From Oligoflexia bacterium (GTDB lineage: Bacteria > Bdellovibrionota > Bdellovibrionia > Bdellovibrionales > Bdellovibrionaceae), in contig BOLD01000015.1 in the NCBI GenBank assembly GCA_016861345.1, positions 1 to 64,000 on the forward strand: 64,000 bases of DNA, read 5' to 3'. The translations under genes and the position numbers were made by a program. Shown here one piece after another: positions 1 to 8,862 of this stretch. Below the pieces are notes generated by a model. It worked only from the letters and a program-made list of their open reading frames with translations, ran no database searches and was not told the origin of the DNA. Each line of letters opens with the position of its first letter. Position 1 is the stretch's first letter.

Positions 1-85
1 AGCCTCCTGAATTGTTGTTGTTTTCTGATTTTCGTTAACTCAAATTCAACAACATGGAGCTTCTGGATGCAATCCTTTCAACTAC

Positions 86-2402
86 TTACAATCCAACCAC
101 TGCCATTCTCAACCTGAGACTACAATTGTTTGTGATAGCTGCATTCGCATTGAATACGATACCAGCTCCGCCATTTCCGCCAGATGTTCCTCCGTTACCA
201 CCACCACAACCTCCACAGGCGTCTCCTTCGTTTGATCCCCCCGCACCAGCTCCGCCGGCAATAATTCCGTTGTTAATGATTGTCGTCGGATAATCAATTT
301 GCATTGCCGGGCCACTTGGATCGGTATAATTAGCAGCAGAATAAGTTGCTCCAGGTTGACCTAAAATTGAACCATTATTAGTAATAGTAATTGTTGATCC
401 TGCGGTTAGAACACCGGTTACTAAAGCTGGAGTTGAAGAACTTGTTGAATACACAGCAACCCCTGCGTTAATTGTGATGTTTGCAATAACTGGAATCACC
501 TGGTCCCAGCCTGCGGCGATCGCGGCATTTCGAATATTATAATTCGTTGTATTTGATGAAAGTGTCACGGTTAAGGGAAATCCGCTGATAGTTGTCCAAT
601 TCTGTGCAACGGATTGGGCCCCGATATTACCAAGAGCATCAAGCGCCCTAACCAAAACTGAGTACTGAGTTGATGGACTTAAACTTAGACCAGTCACTGC
701 ATTTCCCGAAGTGTGTGTGGACCATGTGGAAATCACAGCGCTGTCTGAGGTGCGAAGAATCTGCACCTGATAAGAGGCTACAGAACTGCCTCCTGAATCT
801 GTCGTTGCTGAATAGGAAATGGTTGGAGTACTACTGAGACTATTTGGCACACTACCAAGCGTCACACCTGTTGGAGCTGCTGGTCCAACATTATCAACAG
901 TATATGATGTTGATGGACCTGCACTTGCCGCTGGGTCTCCGGTCGTACTTGTTGCCGTATTGGCAGCAATTGAAATTGCAACCGTTCCCGTCCCTGTACA
1001 ACCATTCACCGTCACTGTTCTTGTGTTGGCTGAAGTATTAGCGACACCCGTTACACTACATCCAGTAAAATCTGTACCTGAAAAAGAAATATTTCCTGAG
1101 TTTAAATTAATTGTGGCCGTATCCGTTCCGCTACCATATGTGACCAGAAAAGTCACAGGTCCTGACTTCACAATACTCTGACTTGGGCTACCAATTGCAA
1201 CACTGGCTAATGTTCCAGCAGAAATTTGACTCCAATTTGTTCCATTACAAAACTCCATTCGTTTCGTCGTCGAATTGTATCGCAGAGCTCCCTCGGTCGA
1301 TGATCCGCATGCCAATGAAGTATTGCCAATTTTAACCTCACCCTGGACATCCAACTTTGCTGCAGGTGAAGAAGTGCCGACTCCTAAATTTCCACTAGCA
1401 TCCAGCTTTGCGTATCCATTGCTCACATTGGCCCCTATACAAGAGGTCGACCCGCTTGCTCCCCACATCAACAACTCATTAATACCGCAGTTTTGGGTCG
1501 TCCATGCTCCAGTTCCTGAACCGATTAAGATTGAACCTAACGATGTTGCAGTCAGACCTGTTCCGCCCTTCGTAACATCAACTGTGCCTAAGCTAATTGT
1601 CGGAGTTACTCCGCCGCTTGAACTCAGTGGTGGATTAGCCATAACATTTGTCACTGATCCACACCCGCCACACCACAAATCCATTTTGATCCGTCCCACT
1701 TTAGAAATTCGTTCGCCGCACATGCCGTATTATTAGGTTGATAAGTCAGATATTTACCCACTCCGCTGCTTAACTGATCGATATTAACATTCGTCACTAC
1801 GGACGAGGAAATATTCTGCGGCTCCCATTTTGAGTCGAGGAATTAAAGACAAGAGCTTGACCATTTGTTGGTGTATTTGTTGAAACCTCTACACCTGAAA
1901 CCTGAGATGCTTCTCGAGCTTTATCTGCATACATCGCAAAGGGAACGGACTTAACTTTCATGGGAGCCAAATGTTGCGTTCCTGTCCCATCGTTAAAACT
2001 AACCTGCACCTGACGATCATCATTAATTCCAGGAGTGTACGAAGATCCACTTACACAAGTCAGGCCTGAAAATGATCCCGAGTTTCGAAACGCCAACTCT
2101 AATAATGACAATCCCGCAGTTCGATGTGTTGACTTACCAACTTCTATATTAAAAACTCCATCGCTTTCCGACATGTCGAATGTTTGCTGCTCTTCCCAAA
2201 GCAAACACTTTTCTGGATCTGGCGAATATATTTTGATCGTAAAACTAACCGAATCTGAGCTAACAGGGAGCCCATCGGGCTTTAGAATTCTCCCCGTATA
2301 GGTCAGCATATTTAACTCACCACCGTAAGATGGAGAAACACTGTAAATAGAAAAAAATATTCCTATAACCAGTATTCTTAATATGAGTGATTTCATTGAC
2401 AT
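86..2402 (-). pseudogene. Exported tail-fibre/adhesin-like repeat protein, reading frame broken
   Basis: The gene begins with a signal peptide (MKSLILRILVIG..., start ATG at 2402 or 2396) and a conserved N-terminal domain (LTYTGRILKPDG, later KVKSVPFAMYADKA). It continues with fibre-like repeats (GGTGLT, NGYAKLDASGNLGVGT, AKLDVQGEVKIG), then Ig-like and fibronectin-III-like segments (about 1200-560) and a Gly-rich C-terminus. The open frame breaks at an A4 run (plus-strand T4 at 1828-1831). One extra base there restores KWEPQNISSSVV and NIDQLSSGVGKYLTYQPNN, an obvious continuation. A second shift near 1668-1685 is needed to reach WCGGCGSVTN, and the end near 120-130 also looks shifted. Such proteins are usually surface exposed. 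Either the gene is decaying or the sequence has homopolymer errors. The true 3' end is uncertain. Confidence 0.6.
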
Positions 2403-2495
2403 TTTATCGGCCAGGCTTGGCGAAATCTTAAGAAAGAATATCCATCTCGCCAAATATCAATAGCTTCCCAAGTCATTTCGAATCATTTTGATACA

Positions 2496-3191
2496 TCAGC
2501 TGAATGATTTAGCAAAGACAATCACGGATTTTTCTATATAAAGCATTTCAAGACCAAAGCGCGCTGCGATCCACCTCACCGTTTTTTCAGAATAGAAAGT
2601 GACATGAGTAAAATCCTTCGGATACCACCATTTCTCAAAATGCTCGAGCCCCTGATGAAGCTGAGTCATCACCACCAAATGTCCTTTTGAAGAAACAAAA
2701 CTGAGTAGATCCGCCCAATCTGCTCTCGGGTTTTTAAAGTGCTCCACGACCTCGGTGGAAATAACGAGGGGATAATTTTTCTGCAACAATGATCGGTCAG
2801 GCTGAAAGAAAAGATCGTAATGGTCTGTCGGGATGCCACGTTCTAAGAGAAGTCTTACTAAAACAGGATTTGGTCCAGAACCATAGTCTAAAGCTCTTGA
2901 TGCCGAATTCCAATTTGGAATGGATTGGTCCATCGGGTGAAAAATTTGACTTAAAAACTGCACATACCCAGGATCATCAGGATTATTTTCATGTGTTGAA
3001 TATCTTGCTCTGTCCTGATCTGCCACAGAGAAATACTGAGATGGCACGAAAATCAAATCGCAATTTTGACAATGAAAGAATTCACGACGATCTTGCCAAT
3101 GTTGGTTTTTCACTGACTCAGAAGCTTGAGATTCACATAAGGGACACTGTGTTGACTTAATATTCACAGTCTCACACTTGTCTTTTTCCAC
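2496..3191 (-). CDS. Zinc-ribbon class I SAM-dependent methyltransferase (Methyltransf_23-like)
   Basis: 231 residues with a GTG start. The N-terminus carries a CPLC...CQNC zinc-ribbon (about residues 16-45) of the kind that precedes Methyltransf_23-type enzymes. The SAM-binding glycine motif follows as ALDYGSGPNP (about 98-107), with the acidic loop at DLFFQPD and the post-motif STEVVEHFKNP (about 145). The C-terminal half has the usual alternating strands, including HVTFYSEKTVRW. The substrate is unknown; relatives modify small molecules, sugars or proteins. It is divergent from grxC, with about 40 bases between the starts. An AGGA lies upstream of GTG at 3191, but GTG at residue 9 is also possible. 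Confidence 0.75.
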   Translation of the reverse strand: MEKDKCETVNIKSTQCPLCESQASESVKNQHWQDRREFFHCQNCDLIFVPSQYFSVADQDRARYSTHENNPDDPGYVQFLSQIFHPMDQSIPNWNSASRALDYGSGPNPVLVRLLLERGIPTDHYDLFFQPDRSLLQKNYPLVISTEVVEHFKNPRADWADLLSFVSSKGHLVVMTQLHQGLEHFEKWWYPKDFTHVTFYSEKTVRWIAARFGLEMLYIEKSVIVFAKSFS

Positions 3192-3232
3192 TCTTTATGT
3201 CAATCCTAAAGAATAAATGCGAGGTAAAGCCC

Positions 3233-3484
3233 ATGGCAAAAGTCGTTATGTATTCCAAAATTCCCTGCCCCTTTTGTGTGAATGCAAAAAGACTGCTGAA
3301 TGCAAAAAATATCCCCTTTGAAGAAATTGATCTGACTGATCGAGCAGATGAAATGCAAAAAATTAAAGAGGAAACCGGCTGGAGAACAGTTCCCATCATA
3401 CTCATCGATGGCAAGCTTGTTGGCGGATTCACGGATTTAAAAGCTCTAGATGACTCTGGCGAGCTCGACAAAATGGTGAAATAG
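3233..3484 (+). CDS. grxC: Glutaredoxin 3 family thiol-disulfide oxidoreductase
   Basis: 83 residues. The start at 3233 (MAKVVMYSK) is chosen over an upstream ATG at 3197 because GAGGTAAAGCCC sits just before it and the thioredoxin fold begins immediately. The redox site is CPFC (C12, C15). The cis-proline loop WRTVP and the glutathione-binding GGFTDL near the C-terminus are both present. It is a cytoplasmic glutathione-dependent reductant for ribonucleotide reductase and mixed disulfides. Length and motifs match single-domain GrxC. A hairpin followed by TTTT lies downstream at 3557-3582. Confidence 0.93.
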   Translation: MAKVVMYSKIPCPFCVNAKRLLNAKNIPFEEIDLTDRADEMQKIKEETGWRTVPIILIDGKLVGGFTDLKALDDSGELDKMVK

Positions 3485-3556
3485 TCTTTTACCTGGACCT
3501 TAATCGAGAGAATTGAATCACTCTTATTGAACCAGACTCTCCTTAGCTTTTCCATC

Positions 3557-3582
3557 AGAAGTATTCATGAGATACTTCTTTT
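3557..3582 (+). terminator. Hairpin with T-run between grxC and the next gene
   Basis: AGAAGTAT at 3557-3564 pairs perfectly with ATACTTCT at 3572-3579 around a 7-base loop and is followed by TTTT. It could end grxC transcription. It also abuts the ATG at 3583, which has no visible Shine-Dalgarno, so it may instead affect initiation of the exported protein. Confidence 0.45.
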
Positions 3583-3933
3583 ATGAAAACTATTTTTCTC
3601 ATCACACTCATGACGTCCTCAGCTCTCGCTCTCAATGAACAAGATATTCAAAATCTCAAAGGCCTTGGTCCCCAACTGTCCCAAACAGCCTGCCAAGAAG
3701 ACAAATATATTCGATCTTGTTTTAACGTAGACGAACCAACCTGCCAAAGCGCCTTAATGGCCAGCTACAACTCTTGCTTTGCCATGAAGATGGATCAAAT
3801 GGCTATGGACAAAAAAAATCATCTCGGTGATTGGAAAAAATCACTGATCGACTGCGCCGAGCGAGATCTCGATAAAAAATTGGCTCAAAAATCTAAAAAT
3901 ATTCCTTCGTGCAAAAAAGGAGTTCAAAAATGA
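3583..3933 (+). CDS. Small exported Cys-containing protein, unknown function
   Basis: 116 residues with a short signal peptide (MKTIFLITLMTSSALAL) and a mature part containing six cysteines, including CQEDKYIRSCFNVDEPTC, consistent with disulfides in the periplasm. No family was recognised. The start has no clear Shine-Dalgarno and lies directly behind a hairpin. Its stop overlaps the start of the next exported protein (ATGA at 3930), so the two are probably translated together. Confidence 0.7.
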   Translation: MKTIFLITLMTSSALALNEQDIQNLKGLGPQLSQTACQEDKYIRSCFNVDEPTCQSALMASYNSCFAMKMDQMAMDKKNHLGDWKKSLIDCAERDLDKKLAQKSKNIPSCKKGVQK

Positions 3934-4637
3934 AACTTCTCCTCACTCTTTTTATCTTTAGCTTTTCACAATCTCTCTTCGCCAGCGAAAGTTTGCTCAC
4001 AAAATGGAAAACTTGCGAAGAATCTTGGAAAAAGATGAATCCTGACGATTACGAAGTCTTTCGCATAGAAGATCTTTCCATGATGCGATTATCCCGCTCA
4101 GTTTCAACACAACAAGGTTCCGATACTGCGCCAACCTTCTATTTCACAGATGGAAAAGATTCGTACGTCATCGAGTACCCTGTTGAAGGAATATTTTATT
4201 GGGACAAGAAAAGATTTAATTTCGCTATCGGCGAAAGCCAATACTGCGTTGAATACAAATGCAACACCCTGCTCGCAGATGAAATTTCATTTACAGAAGT
4301 CTTAAGAGCCGAAAATTGCCCGAACTCAAAAACGATACCTCTTCAAAAAATCACAGGAAAACCCGAAGAAGCAAACGTCATCAGAGCCTATGAAAAAAGA
4401 TTCGTCAATTCTATTGGAAGAGACCTCTATGCCCTGGAACATGGGAAAGGAAATCCCGAGTACACGCAGAGAGCTTATGAGCGATTGAAGAAATGGAACT
4501 CAAAGGCTTGCGCAGGGCTCTCTTCGACTTTAAACAGAGTTATTAAGGATATCCCAGCGGGTGTGAGAGCACATGCAGCTCGAATGAATCCTGCGGCGCC
4601 ACTGAAAAAGTCAGATGACAGCCAAAGCGTTCAATAA
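3930..4637 (+). CDS. Exported protein of unknown function
   Basis: 235 residues starting at 3930, where ATGA overlaps the upstream stop and AAAAAGGAG lies at the right distance. A signal peptide (MKLLLTLFIFSFSQSLFASES) leads a mature domain with four to five cysteines (KTCEESW, QYCVEYKCNT, ENCPNS, KACAGL). The C-terminal tail is rich in Ala, Lys and Asp. No enzymatic motif is visible. Translational coupling with the preceding small Cys-containing protein suggests a shared periplasmic role. It ends one base before the convergent gene. Confidence 0.7.
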   Translation: MKLLLTLFIFSFSQSLFASESLLTKWKTCEESWKKMNPDDYEVFRIEDLSMMRLSRSVSTQQGSDTAPTFYFTDGKDSYVIEYPVEGIFYWDKKRFNFAIGESQYCVEYKCNTLLADEISFTEVLRAENCPNSKTIPLQKITGKPEEANVIRAYEKRFVNSIGRDLYALEHGKGNPEYTQRAYERLKKWNSKACAGLSSTLNRVIKDIPAGVRAHAARMNPAAPLKKSDDSQSVQ

Positions 4638-4949
4638 CTAAAGACAGACGCCCTTTTGACATGGGCAAGTGATGGCCTTCTCTTGAGGGCCCGAATTGGG
4701 ATCACAATACTGCTCCATTAAAGTATTTTCATCTTTACAGTAATCAGGATTTGTTGACGTCATTTCGGTGCAGGATTTTTCTTTTTCAGATTTTTGAAAG
4801 CAGGTCTGCGGAAGAGTTGTCGCCATGACTCGTCCTTTGACTTTTGGCTCAAGTCCCCCATCTGAGTCCTGACATCTCATTACCGATGGAGCTTTGGCTT
4901 GGGCAAGAAAAGAATCAAATAAAAATACAATCATGACCAGCCTTTTCAT
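4638..4949 (-). CDS. Small exported cysteine-rich protein
   Basis: 103 residues from ATG at 4949, preceded by CGGAAGTG. A signal peptide (MKRLVMIVFLFDSFLAQAKA) leads a mature chain of about 83 residues with eight or nine cysteines, including SCTEM, YCKDE, YCDPN and the closing CPCQKGVCL. This density suggests a disulfide-stabilised periplasmic or secreted protein. It starts two bases behind the stop of the next upstream exported protein, so they form one transcript. Function unknown. Confidence 0.7.
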   Translation of the reverse strand: MKRLVMIVFLFDSFLAQAKAPSVMRCQDSDGGLEPKVKGRVMATTLPQTCFQKSEKEKSCTEMTSTNPDYCKDENTLMEQYCDPNSGPQEKAITCPCQKGVCL

Positions 4950-4950
4950 A

Positions 4951-5592
4951 TCACTTCCGACAAGACCAAAATTTAACAACATCCGCATTGATTTTGGTCC
5001 CTGCATCTGAATGTTTTCTTTTTCCATAGACCACGTCAATCGTCACTGTCGTTGTACAGCCCCCATCAGTCTGTTTAGAATCCATTTTCTGAGTGGCATA
5101 ATAAGAGCAGTCTTGCACCTCTGATTGTTCTAATTTTTTTCCAGGTTCATTTTTACCCCGAACAACATCTTCAATCCAATCAATTGCCTTTCGATCTGAT
5201 TCAATACAGTTAGAAGCATTGAACTGAGGGCTTCGAATTGGATCTAGTTTTTTCTGAGAGGCACACTGCGGGGGTTCTTGAGTCTTTGCTGGCACTCCAG
5301 TGAGCTGAGTTTGAATGCCAACTACAGTCCGACACCCTTGAGGACAAATCTCTTGAGACTTATAATCTTCGATTTGCTGCTTCAGATTGAAATAACTATT
5401 CAAAGTGAAAAAACCATTGAGCTCAATGGGACCAAACTTTTTTTTATCTGTCCCACTTGCGCTACACAGAGACTCTTCACAAGCTGCCGCAATGGCCCCA
5501 AGCTGAGCGGCTTGAGATTTATTGCAGGTCTGTGCTCCCGCCTTAAGCGAAGCTCCAAGCACAAATAAAAAAACAAAAACAAAAGTCTTCAT
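4951..5592 (-). CDS. Exported protein of unknown function
   Basis: 213 residues with a clear signal peptide (MKTFVFVFLFVLGASLKAGAQ) and many cysteines in the mature part (TCNKS, ACEESLCS, ICPQGCRT, NCIES, DCSYY, GCTTT, WSCRK). There is no recognisable catalytic pattern. It is the first gene of a two-gene unit with the small cysteine-rich protein at 4638-4949, separated by one base. Together with the convergent pair at 3583-4637 it forms a patch of four exported Cys-containing unknowns. Confidence 0.7.
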   Translation of the reverse strand: MKTFVFVFLFVLGASLKAGAQTCNKSQAAQLGAIAAACEESLCSASGTDKKKFGPIELNGFFTLNSYFNLKQQIEDYKSQEICPQGCRTVVGIQTQLTGVPAKTQEPPQCASQKKLDPIRSPQFNASNCIESDRKAIDWIEDVVRGKNEPGKKLEQSEVQDCSYYATQKMDSKQTDGGCTTTVTIDVVYGKRKHSDAGTKINADVVKFWSCRK

Positions 5593-5622
5593 GCAATACA
5601 GATCGGAAAAATCACGAGAAAA

Positions 5623-6330
5623 CTAAACACCTTGAAAGAGGTTCCAGATCTTTGTCCATCTTTCATCCTGCTTCACCGATAGATGAAGGGGCTCATTCAG
5701 CCACTCTGGATGAATGTCGAGTTCAGTTGCTCGCAGACAAAGCCCCTGAAGACCCAGTTGCTCTCGGAAAAAACGGTTGTGATGAGAATCCCCATGAACA
5801 GCGTCCCCGATCACAGGATGTGAAATTCGTCCAAAGTGGCGGCGGATCTGGTGGTATCGACCTGTTCGAGGCCAAACCTCAACAAGAGAGTACCGAGCTG
5901 TCGGATGCCTTTTCCCCACAGCATGGGGGAGCTCAAGAGTTTTCACCAATCGATAATCCGTTCGCGCCTGCTGAATGGCCCCATGAGTTTCCTGCTCAAG
6001 ATCCAAGTCAATAATACCTTCTTGTGGAATATAGCCTCTGACAACGGCATGATATTTTTTTTGTGCTGATTTATCTTGGACAGCCTGATGCAGAATTCGA
6101 GCAGCGCCTTTATCAAGAGCAAAAATCAAAACTCCTGATGTTCCCGCATCCAATCGATGAACAGGATATAGATATTTTTGCAGTTGGTATTTTAAAACGT
6201 AAAGACAAATTTGATCCTTACTCACTCGGTGCCGCTCATCTTCGTGGGGAACAACATGAAAACCCGATGGCTTGTGAATTGCCACCATCCTGTCATCTTG
6301 ATAAAGAATTTCAAATTCTTTTTGAGTCAT
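5623..6330 (-). CDS. truC: tRNA pseudouridine(65) synthase TruC-like
   Basis: 235 residues of the RluA/RsuA-type pseudouridine synthase fold without an S4 domain. The catalytic loop is HRLDAGTSG, with the nucleophilic Asp at about residue 61. YHAVVRG and the RTGRYHQIRRHF motif follow in the usual order. The stretch GDAVHGDSHHNRFF is typical of TruC, which modifies U65 in tRNA; this distinguishes it from RluA/RluC/RluD, though related paralogues cannot be excluded. It starts 6 bases after the upstream exported gene, so both probably share a transcript. Confidence 0.85.
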   Translation of the reverse strand: MTQKEFEILYQDDRMVAIHKPSGFHVVPHEDERHRVSKDQICLYVLKYQLQKYLYPVHRLDAGTSGVLIFALDKGAARILHQAVQDKSAQKKYHAVVRGYIPQEGIIDLDLEQETHGAIQQARTDYRLVKTLELPHAVGKRHPTARYSLVEVWPRTGRYHQIRRHFGRISHPVIGDAVHGDSHHNRFFREQLGLQGLCLRATELDIHPEWLNEPLHLSVKQDERWTKIWNLFQGV

Positions 6331-6336
6331 GTTCAG

Positions 6337-6819
6337 CTAATATCTCTGAGCGCAGGAAAGGACATAATCAATCCCCTGCCAGATCATTCGAGAATCAGCG
6401 AATTCGGTCCAAAATGTGTTCACCACTGGCACAAGATCTCGAACATCTAACTCACACCCGCCGGCTTCAACGTAACATTCTGCATGAGTGCGAATAGCAA
6501 TTTCTTCAATGAACCAACAAGGATCTGTATCCTTCGTGTAGTAAGCTAATTTTTTTTGCAAACAAAGTCCCACGGCCTTCATCCATTTTTGACCTTGGGG
6601 ACTGACCTCTTTAATAGTTTTTGTTAAAAACTTGGTGCAATAGGGGTGGCCAAATTTTTGGTAATATCCATCTGACCCGCATTGATGAGTTCGCTCACCA
6701 CAGCGATAGTAATCGCAAGTCCCCGGCTTCACATCACAAATGCGGTCCATATCTGCCGCCTGCACAAATACAGAAACCGTCAAAACTAAACTGATGACAG
6801 CGAATTTTAGAGTAGCCAC
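6337..6819 (-). CDS. Exported stanniocalcin-like cysteine-rich protein
   Basis: 160 residues if GTG at 6819 is the start (GAAGGG lies about 5 bases upstream); GTG at 6840 is the longer alternative. A signal peptide (to about residue 21, VFVQAADMDR) precedes a mature domain with about ten cysteines. Their order and spacing resemble animal stanniocalcin: a Cys-x4-Cys pair, then Cys-x-SDG-x-Tyr, Cys-xx-FL, a QGQKW...LC segment, then Cys-x14-Cys-x13-ECY-x5-Cys. In human STC1, recalled from memory, the last spacings are 15, 13 and 6 and the ECY is shared. Membership is inferred from this pattern. Role in bacteria unknown. It lies 6 bases upstream of truC. Confidence 0.65.
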   Translation of the reverse strand: MATLKFAVISLVLTVSVFVQAADMDRICDVKPGTCDYYRCGERTHQCGSDGYYQKFGHPYCTKFLTKTIKEVSPQGQKWMKAVGLCLQKKLAYYTKDTDPCWFIEEIAIRTHAECYVEAGGCELDVRDLVPVVNTFWTEFADSRMIWQGIDYVLSCAQRY

Positions 6820-7194
6820 ACAAATCCCTTCGTTCAACACAATCGTTTACTCGATTTTCATAAGATCTTCATCTGAAGATATCTCGACATGAAATTTTAA
6901 TCTGTCAAAAAAATGAACAAACCTGTTCTTTTTATAAATAAGTCGCAGAAGCTAAATCCAAAACAATCATAACAAGCGCATTATAGATATTGGATCTCCA
7001 ACCCATACGTGTTTTGATAATTTGGATCAATTCAATACATTCTCTCATTAACCGCAGCAACTTTGCCTCAAATTGAATCGCATTGTCGCCTCAATAACCA
7101 ATCTTTTTTATTTTTTCGTTTGAGTCCCCTACAATAAAACAACTCAAGCTACTTAGATTGTTTCCAATACTAAATAATTCGACGGGGGCATACA
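6820..7194. other. AT-rich intergenic region, no gene seen
   Basis: About 375 bases between divergent genes. It is AT-rich in every part and contains no frame with a plausible start and ribosome site. A GGGGG ribosome site precedes the ATG at 7195. No convincing -35/-10 pair was singled out. Confidence 0.6.
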
Positions 7195-8118
7195 ATGGGT
7201 ATACCAAACGTAAAAGCACTAGAGCTGATCGTTCTCAGCCTACTGGCAAAGCGAACTCTGGCTCGAAAACCAGAGCCCGAAGCTGTAACCGACCAGTCTC
7301 AAAGCGTGAAAGACTATAATCGAGTTATGGAAACAAATCTTACCGCCAACTATGCTGTTGGGCTTGATCTCATATACCGTACAGGTGTCAAAACACATGG
7401 AGCAAAAGCCCTCGATTTATGTTCTGGGCCCGGCTATTTTGCGCTCTGTTTAGCCAAGTACCTTAACTATAGCTCCGTTAAAGGAGTCGATCTTTCATTA
7501 CCAATGGTCGACTCTGCCAATAAAAACTCAAAGCAGTGGAATTTATCCAATCGAGCTCAGTTTTTTAGAGAAAATATTCTTCATATCAACGAATTTAGTA
7601 AATACGATGTCATTACTTTTACAAACGCAGCCCACCATATGCCAGACGTTCGAGTCATCAAACAAATTCTAGAAAAAGCCCAGTCGTTAGTAAAAGATAC
7701 GGGACTCATACTTCTTACAGACCTTGCTCGGTTAAAGACATCCAAACTTACTGAAAAGTTTGTCCGGTATGCCGGACGAGAATTTATCGAAAAAAATATG
7801 CCAGCAATGTATGAAGACTTTCACAATTCAATGTATGCAGCTTTTTCTCCCGAAGAACTTTCTGCTGCAATCCCTTCCCACTCAGATAGACTGTGGGTCC
7901 ATATAATCCCTCGCGGACTAACTTGCTTCCAAGCACTTATAGGGTTACCCGTGGGGGAAACATCTGTATTTAAGCGCGATAGCGCACAGTGGGCAACATC
8001 TGATATTCACTCTAGCCCTGACTCCATTAGTGACTGGAAGGTTTTAAAGAACGTTGTCAATAATGCTGAAATTGTTCTTTATCATCCTTCAACGAATATT
8101 TCTAAAGCAGCAGCTTAA
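7195..8118 (+). CDS. Class I SAM-dependent methyltransferase
   Basis: 307 residues. The SAM-binding motif is ALDLCSGPGYFALCLAK (about 72-88). The acidic residue of motif II is in VKGVDLSLPMVDSA (about 95-108), and the later motif is YDVITFTNAAHHMPD (about 140-154). The C-terminal 130 residues, including a possible lid, are not family specific. A GGGGG site lies 6 bases upstream of the ATG. It is followed, 39 bases on, by the acyltransferase-like gene; the two are probably co-transcribed. Both proteins end in Ala-Ala-Ala. The substrate is unknown; the setting suggests a small-molecule pathway. Confidence 0.75.
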   Translation: MGIPNVKALELIVLSLLAKRTLARKPEPEAVTDQSQSVKDYNRVMETNLTANYAVGLDLIYRTGVKTHGAKALDLCSGPGYFALCLAKYLNYSSVKGVDLSLPMVDSANKNSKQWNLSNRAQFFRENILHINEFSKYDVITFTNAAHHMPDVRVIKQILEKAQSLVKDTGLILLTDLARLKTSKLTEKFVRYAGREFIEKNMPAMYEDFHNSMYAAFSPEELSAAIPSHSDRLWVHIIPRGLTCFQALIGLPVGETSVFKRDSAQWATSDIHSSPDSISDWKVLKNVVNNAEIVLYHPSTNISKAAA

Positions 8119-8157
8119 TTACACGTTAATTAATTTAAAAATGTCATGGAGTAAAAA

Positions 8158-8862
8158 ATGAATGATGAAGCTATCAATCTATCAAAAATAAGCTACACAA
8201 TCATTCCAGGAAAAAATTGCCCGTCAGAACATTCTCAGCTTTACGATGCCGCCTATAACTTTTGGTTTCATTTTTGGTCTCAAGTATATTTAGAAAATGG
8301 AGCCACGGCAAAACCAAATCCTGACGACTTTTTTAGACAGGATTTTATACCCATCATCCATTCTGATAATACAATTATAGCCATGCATTTATATAGTTTG
8401 TTTGAACTCAATTGTTCATCAATATTCCATCAGTCTTACCTAGAACACAACTTTTCTGCAGAATACTTTAAAATAATAAATGATAATAACATTACCAGTG
8501 TCATGACTATGGAATCTCTCAGTGTAAACCTCATATTTAGGAAAAGTCATCTCGGGTTATCGCTTGGAAAGGTGATCGGAATACTGGGCCAAAAACTCTT
8601 TCTTACAGAAACAACTTGTGATTCAATCATATGTCCGGCTCGAAAAGATGTTAAAGTATCAGACATGGCACAGGAGGCTGGCTTTAGAGTTATAGTCCCA
8701 AACCAGTACCTCCATAACACACCGGTTGATCTACTCATGTGCAAACGTTCCGACATTATAGAACCAAAGGATTTCGAAGTTCGCCGACTTGTTGACATAC
8801 TGTGGAAAAAAAGAACTCTAATCAAAGGTCGCAATCTTAAAATAGCAAATGCGGCGGCTTAA
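8158..8862 (+). CDS. GNAT-fold / LuxI-like N-acyltransferase candidate
   Basis: 234 residues. The layout resembles autoinducer-synthase and N-acyl amino acid synthase type GNAT proteins. There is an aromatic N-terminal helix (YNFWFHFWSQVY, about 33-44), an acidic turn (PDDFFRQDFI), and strands IIPIIHSDNTIIAMHLYSL. The presumed acyl-CoA/ACP-binding strand-loop-helix is SVNLIFRKSHLGLSLGKVIG (about 122-141). A late EAGFRVI element is common in GNATs. The assignment rests on this pattern only. It follows a methyltransferase and overlaps the convergent unknown gene by 4 bases. It ends in NAAA. Products such as N-acyl amino acids or lactones are inference. Confidence 0.5.
   Translation: MNDEAINLSKISYTIIPGKNCPSEHSQLYDAAYNFWFHFWSQVYLENGATAKPNPDDFFRQDFIPIIHSDNTIIAMHLYSLFELNCSSIFHQSYLEHNFSAEYFKIINDNNITSVMTMESLSVNLIFRKSHLGLSLGKVIGILGQKLFLTETTCDSIICPARKDVKVSDMAQEAGFRVIVPNQYLHNTPVDLLMCKRSDIIEPKDFEVRRLVDILWKKRTLIKGRNLKIANAAA

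Noticed and set aside
86-1736. Plus-strand open frames across the fibre-like gene (819-1181, 1275-1736)
   Set aside because: They are Pro/Val-rich antisense shadows of the Gly/Thr/Ser-rich repeat protein and have no ribosome sites.
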